A stretch of DNA of 64,000 bases from CAWCHZ01 sp963795555 (GTDB lineage: Bacteria > Actinomycetota > Thermoleophilia > Solirubrobacterales > Solirubrobacteraceae). The position numbers and the translations under genes are program-made. The stretch covers positions 372,001 to 436,000 of the forward strand of contig CAWCHZ010000002.1 in the NCBI GenBank assembly GCA_963795555.1. Direction: 5' to 3'. Below the pieces are notes generated by a model. The model made no database searches and was not told the origin of the DNA. It saw only the letters and a list, made by a program, of their open reading frames with translations. Positions 60,825 through 64,000 of the stretch are shown piece after piece (position 1 is the stretch's first letter; each line of letters starts with the position of its first letter).

Positions 60825-61145
60825 TCAGCGGCTTTCCGGCGGGGGCTGGCGAGGGCCTGCCGTCTGCTCCGCGCTGGAGCGCTCGAGCTCGCGCTCCACG
60901 CCACCCGGGCCGGCGACGCCGGGGAAGGTGGGCGGATCGGCGCTTCCACCGCTCGGCAGCGGCTGGCCGGATGTCTGCGGCGGTCCCAGCGCGGGATCGC
61001 GCTCGACCTCCTCGCCGGGCTGCTCTCCGCGCTCGTAGGGGGTCTCGGTGCGCTCTCCTGCCTCGCGGGACTCCTCGGGTTCGCGGGACGTCTCGTGCTC
61101 CGGGGGCTCGTCGCGCTTGTCGGGCGTGTCTTGGGTATCGGTCAT
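60825..61145 (-). CDS. Acidic, disordered hypothetical protein
   Basis: A 106-residue protein made almost entirely of E, P, D, T, R, S and G, with no hydrophobic core (start MTDTQDTPDKRDEPPEHE). It precedes yihY by 33 bp on the same strand. The ATG, good codon bias and position suggest a real gene. Such proteins are common small hydrophilic, stress-type proteins, but no family was recognised. Confidence 0.55.
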   Translation of the reverse strand: MTDTQDTPDKRDEPPEHETSREPEESREAGERTETPYERGEQPGEEVERDPALGPPQTSGQPLPSGGSADPPTFPGVAGPGGVERELERSSAEQTAGPRQPPPESR

Positions 61146-61275
61146 GGCCGATTTCTACCCATCGGGCCGAGAATCAATCTGGGTTGGGCGGCCGATGATT
61201 TTCGCTTCGCGCGGCCGTCTATCGAGGTAGCGCGCGGGCCAAGGGGGCGACGCGCAGGACCCGCAAGGAGGGATG

Positions 61276-61395
61276 ATGTCTCAGCAGATGAACGTCGTCG
61301 GCCGCTGCAGCCTCAAGCAGACGCTCGCCGGCGCCAGCGCGATCCTCGATAGCTTCGAGCAGCACCTGGCCGGTGTTCGCTCGGCCAGCAGCTGA
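61276..61395 (+). CDS. Small hypothetical protein with strong ribosome-binding site
   Basis: A 39-residue frame. AAGGAGGG ends at 61272, four bases before ATG 61276; a second ATG sits at 61273. The peptide MSQQMNVVGRCSLKQTLAGAS then ILDSFEQHLAGVRSASS would form a short amphipathic helix. It lies 9 bp upstream of the VOC gene and could be its leader or partner. The evidence is the ribosome-binding site and position only. Confidence 0.45.
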   Translation: MSQQMNVVGRCSLKQTLAGASAILDSFEQHLAGVRSASS

Positions 61396-61404
61396 GCGAC
61401 GGCC

Positions 61405-61800
61405 ATGGACTGGAAGCTCGAGCTGATCGTGGTACCGGTCGCGGACGTCGACCGGGCCAAGTCCTTCTACGTGGAGCAGGTCGGCTTCGACCTGCACGTC
61501 GACCACCGTGCGGGTGACTTCCGCGTCGTGCAGCTGACGCCGCCGGGCTCGGCGTGCTCGATCGCGATCATGCCCGGCGGCGATCGTGCCGGCACGCTCC
61601 AGGGCCTGCACCTGATCGTCGCCGACATCGAGGCGGCTCGCATCCAGCTGGCTGAACGGGGCGTGGAGGTCAGCGATGTCTTTCACTTCGTCGATGGCAA
61701 GCAGGTCAGCGGTCCGGATCCTGAGCGGCGCAGCTACAACTCGTTCATCAGCTTCAGCGATCCGGACGGCAACGGCTGGCTGGTGCAGGAGGTCAGGTGA
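61405..61800 (+). CDS. VOC/glyoxalase-fold protein
   Basis: A 131-residue vicinal-oxygen-chelate protein. WKLELIVVPVADVDRAKSFYVEQVGF is the first beta-alpha unit, and SFSDPDGNGWLVQEV the last strand with the conserved metal-ligand Glu. The first-position His is replaced (ELIVVP), so one usual metal ligand is missing, as in many antibiotic-resistance-type or binding VOC proteins. It may be expressed with the small gene just upstream. Confidence 0.85.
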   Translation: MDWKLELIVVPVADVDRAKSFYVEQVGFDLHVDHRAGDFRVVQLTPPGSACSIAIMPGGDRAGTLQGLHLIVADIEAARIQLAERGVEVSDVFHFVDGKQVSGPDPERRSYNSFISFSDPDGNGWLVQEVR

Positions 61801-61812
61801 TGCCGAAGGAGG

Positions 61813-61862
61813 GTGAAGGTCCTTCGGACACTCCGGTGAAGGTCGTGGTGAAGATCCTTCAC
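61813..61862. promoter_or_regulatory. Two related dyads after the VOC gene
   Basis: GTGAAGATCCTTCAC (61848-61862) is a perfect 6-3-6 dyad, and GTGAAGGTCCTTCGG (61813-61827) is a near copy 35 bp upstream, with a third half-site GTGAAGGTC at 61836. Spacing near three helical turns suggests a protein-binding cluster. The rest of 61801-62027 shows no convincing gene. Confidence 0.35.
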
Positions 61863-62027
61863 ATGTCGTCGGTCAGGCGAGTTTGGTTCACAGGATTCCA
61901 ACCCGGCGCCGCGTGGGCTGCTGGAGACTCGCCCGCGACCGTCGATGGCCACATGGAGGCTCGAAGTGAGATTGAGCCTGGTTGCAGCCGCCTGCTACGC
62001 GCTGCCGGTCAAGCGCTGCGGAGCCAG

Positions 62028-62495
62028 CTATGAGCCTGGTTGGCGACCAGCGAGCAGATGATCGGTGAGTGCGTCGAGGATGCCGTCGAAGTAGCGATCG
62101 AGGACCGCTCGGAACGCAGGCTCGCTCGGAGCGGCGCGCGCGAACACCGTCATCGACGAGCGCAGCTTCTGGGCATCGATCGGACCGAAGATCTCCTGTG
62201 CGTTTGGTCGCGGCGGTTCTCCGGTCGCACCGTCCAGCTCGATGAGGATCCGCGCGCAGGCGCGCAGGCGGGGACCGAGCACCGGGTGAGCGAGATAGGC
62301 ACGCGCCTCCTCCAGCGAGCGGATCGAATAGGTTCGCGACATCGCGCTGTGGCCGAGCCCGGCGAGCTGTGGGAAGACGAACCACATCCAATGGCTGCGC
62401 TTGCGCCCCGCGCGCAGCTCGGCCACCGCCCTGGCGTAGACGCCGTCGCGGTCCTGGGCGAGCTCGAAGCGCCGCAGGTCGTGAGGATCATCCAT
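62028..62495 (-). CDS. DUF1810 family protein
   Basis: A 155-residue protein matching DUF1810: DLRRFELAQD at the start, then RAGRKRSHWMWFVFPQLAGLG (about residues 29-49) and RTYSIRSLEEARAYLAHPVLGPRL. The S-H-W-x-W-F-x-FPQ motif is diagnostic. The family is distantly related to macro-domain-associated/calpastatin-like proteins and has no settled function. ATG 62495 is preferred to the longer frame. Confidence 0.85.
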   Translation of the reverse strand: MDDPHDLRRFELAQDRDGVYARAVAELRAGRKRSHWMWFVFPQLAGLGHSAMSRTYSIRSLEEARAYLAHPVLGPRLRACARILIELDGATGEPPRPNAQEIFGPIDAQKLRSSMTVFARAAPSEPAFRAVLDRYFDGILDALTDHLLAGRQPGS

Positions 62496-62544
62496 GGTCG
62501 AAATGATGCCGGGGCGGCGTTGCACACCCGGAGCGCGCGCGGTT

Positions 62545-62940
62545 TCAGGTGCCGGGGGAGAGCAGCCGAAGCCCGGCGGCGGAGGCAGCCTCAGTGAGAC
62601 GCTGGTCATACGCGACGAAAGCGGAGAGCTCGGCGTGGATCGAAAGCGCGCTCGCGAGGTGGATCGCGTCCAGGCTGCGTAGCGTCGTCCCACCGACGTT
62701 CGCCGCCTCGTCGATCACCGCGCCGCTGAGCGGGACAAGGTCGAGTCCCGCCAGCAGCGCCGTGGCCTCGGTCAATGTCGCCGGATTGATCCGCCGGCAG
62801 GCCCGAACCACTTCAACCTTCGCCAACTCGCTGCTTACCACAGGCGTCCCCGTGCGTTCGGCGAGCCAGTCGGTCAAGGCGGCGCTCTCCGCCTCCTCGT
62901 GTAGCAGCTTGAGCAGCGCTGAGGAGTCGAGATAGATCAC
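62545..62940 (-). CDS. PIN-domain ribonuclease toxin (VapC-like, second pair)
   Basis: A 131-residue PIN protein: MIYLDSSALLKLLHEEAES (first Asp, residue 5), SSELAKVEVVRA (Glu) and LRSLDAIHLASAL (Asp, with the typical LDAIHLA block), then FVAYDQRLTEAA. All four acidic positions are intact, so it should be an active endonuclease. It overlaps the antitoxin gene by ATGA at 62937-62940. Confidence 0.9.
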   Translation of the reverse strand: MIYLDSSALLKLLHEEAESAALTDWLAERTGTPVVSSELAKVEVVRACRRINPATLTEATALLAGLDLVPLSGAVIDEAANVGGTTLRSLDAIHLASALSIHAELSAFVAYDQRLTEAASAAGLRLLSPGT

Positions 62941-63212
62941 GCCCGGTCGGCACGCAGGTCGTCGAGCACCGAGCCGCTGCTTGGACTCTCGGCCGGTGCT
63001 GGAACACGGTGTGGTAGGTGGAACGGGTGCGACGCGGGCACCAGCTGGCCCAAGGCGATCAGCCGCTCGCGCTCGGTCGTACCCGGCGCGGGTGGAACGA
63101 GCAGGGCGACGAGTCGACCGCGCTCGGTCACCTCGACCGTCTCCCCGGCCTTAACGCGGCTGAGATAGCGCGTGGCATGCTGCCGCAGCTCACGGACGCC
63201 GATGCGTTGCAT
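62937..63212 (-). CDS. Phd/YefM-type antitoxin
   Basis: A 91-residue protein beginning MQRIGVRELRQHATRYLSRVKAGETVEVTERGRLVALLVP, the Phd/YefM DNA-binding fold. The C-terminal part is a flexible tail (APAESPSSGSVLDDLRADRA) that would occupy the PIN active site. It is the upstream, overlapping partner of the PIN toxin. Confidence 0.88.
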   Translation of the reverse strand: MQRIGVRELRQHATRYLSRVKAGETVEVTERGRLVALLVPPAPGTTERERLIALGQLVPASHPFHLPHRVPAPAESPSSGSVLDDLRADRA

Positions 63213-63547
63213 GCCAACAGGGTAGCACTCCTTGTGCTACATGCTGCCAAAGCTCGCGGGCCTCCAAGTCTCCTCTCGCCGGAGGCGCGTCCACCGGCCG
63301 ATGAGGCCCGAGCTGCGCTGCTGGAGTTGCTCGACGTACCGCTTGGGCGGCACGAGGCGGATGGCGAGCTCACCGTCGTATGTCTTGACGAATTCCAGGA
63401 TCTGCTGGTCGCCGAGGGGACAGCCTCGATCGCGTCGAGCGAAGCCGTCATTGGCACGAATTCCCAGCAAAGCGCGGACGGGTACATGGGCGGACCTTGG
63501 GCGCGCAGACCAGCTGGTGATCGCGCAAACGCAACGCTCGTCGATGA
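63213..63547. other. No intact gene; possible gene debris
   Basis: This 335-bp stretch lies between the Phd antitoxin start and the PIN fragment. Several frames are open for 60-200 codons but none has convincing family features. The minus-strand segment around 63290-63420 (reading LEFVKTYDGELAIRLVPPKR) has a protein-like composition but no matching start or partner. It is best viewed as eroded DNA. Confidence 0.4.
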
Positions 63548-63727
63548 CCGCCCGATCCTCCCCACAGCGCCCCAGACCCCGGCGATGACTATCTGCTTGC
63601 GCTGGCCCAGGCCTACGACGCGGACTTCTTGATCTCCACAGACACCCACCTGGCAGGTCTCCCCAGCCCGACTCCACCCGGCCTAACGCCGCGCGAATTC
63701 CTCGCACAGATCGACGCAGATCGCTAG
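63548..63727 (+). pseudogene. C-terminal remnant of a third PIN-domain gene
   Basis: After a stop at 63545-63547 the frame reads PDPGDDYLLALAQAYDADF, then LISTDTHLAG and TPREFLAQIDADR before TAG at 63725. This matches the end of PIN_3/VapC proteins (D-x-DD-x-x-LA-A-x-x-x-AD-x-L-x-T-D). No start codon or N-terminal half with the first catalytic Asp is found in frame, so the gene appears truncated or frameshifted. Confidence 0.55.
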
Positions 63728-63802
63728 CGCCCGTCAGCACGCGCGCTTGGAGTGAGCGATACTGGGCTCGAACTCGCTCGACTGGGTTCTGTCATCGGTG
63801 TT

Positions 63803-63870
63803 CGCATTTCTGCAGCCCTTCTTCGAAATGCGGGGCCGCACACGGCGGCCAAAGCACGCCCAAGGCGTGC
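63803..63870. other. Two hairpins in the terminal intergenic stretch
   Basis: CGCATTTC (63803-63810) pairs perfectly with GAAATGCG (63825-63832) around a 14-base loop. GCACGCC (63854-63860) pairs with GGCGTGC (63864-63870) around CAA and is followed by CAAAATA. The second could be a weak terminator on the minus strand. No gene is seen between 63728 and the window end. Confidence 0.4.
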
Positions 63871-64000
63871 CAAAATATGGCCTGCCGGCGGCCCCAGCGC
63901 ACGCCTAATGACGTAACGGATGGTGTGTCAGCGTTTGCAAGGCACGACCCGGTCGCGATAGTCAGCGCGGGTTTGTTGCGATGACCGGCGGGCGTCGGCA

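Noticed and set aside
61797..62033. 78-codon plus-strand frame overlapping the VOC stop codon
   Set aside because: It has a coupled start, but the peptide shows no domain character and the DNA is dominated by the GTGAAG dyads.

Overview
The window is high-GC bacterial DNA, best matched to a Gram-positive actinobacterium of the Thermoleophilia/Solirubrobacterales kind (for example Conexibacter- or Solirubrobacter-like). This is inferred from gene order and protein character, not from a marker search. Support includes the order tig-clpP-clpX-valS-folC-ndk-maf-mreBCD-mrdA-rodA-rng-rplU-rpmA-obgE-proBA-nadD-rsfS, very strong G/C at third codon positions, many GTG/TTG starts, and the elongasome genes of a rod-shaped cell. 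No tRNA, rRNA, CRISPR array or insertion sequence was recognised.

Region 1 (1-8.6 kb) is an accessory metabolic island. A FadR-type regulator stands divergent from a tightly overlapping run of three cupins and a zinc sugar/alcohol dehydrogenase. Next come a sugar-binding-fold protein with no signal peptide, a Gfo/Idh/MocA dehydrogenase, a sugar-phosphate cyclase (dehydroquinate synthase fold) that overlaps a VOC protein by four bases, and a class III aminotransferase. Cyclase plus VOC enzyme plus aminotransferase plus dehydrogenases is the toolkit of cyclitol or aminocyclitol chemistry, and this is the most interesting locus in the window. Region 2 (8.7-13.7 kb) is visibly less GC-biased and probably acquired: a metallophosphoesterase, a nucleotidyltransferase-like protein, an APC permease and an MFS transporter. 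At least five promoters in regions 1-2 carry the same 13-bp dyad, GTGAT-N3-ATC(A/T)C, on or beside a sigma-70-like promoter, so they look like one FadR-type regulon.

Region 3 (13.8-30.4 kb) carries glpX-fba, then a duplicated two-gene module (response regulator plus FadR regulator, twice), a MarR regulator, pdhA-pdhB with a GntR regulator, a DUF488 gene beside a companion hypothetical gene, and a metal-transport pair. That pair is a divergent NRAMP protein with a long structured leader, next to an in-frame fusion of an MFS domain to an MgtE_N/CBS regulatory module. Region 4 (30.4-55.7 kb) is the conserved housekeeping block: protein quality control, valyl-tRNA synthetase, folate, nucleotide hygiene, cell elongation, RNase E/G, ribosomal proteins L21/L27, Obg, proline, NAD and ribosome silencing. 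Several gene ends in this block are overlain by 40-48 bp tandem duplications. Region 5 (55.7-64 kb) is small accessory cargo: a monooxygenase-like protein, an SRPBCC gene with a truncated cupin in front, two VapBC-type toxin-antitoxin pairs, a LysR/MFS divergent pair, YihY, a VOC protein, DUF1810, and remains of a third PIN-domain gene.

All positions and motifs were read by eye. Family assignments rest on recognised motifs, and no database search was possible.
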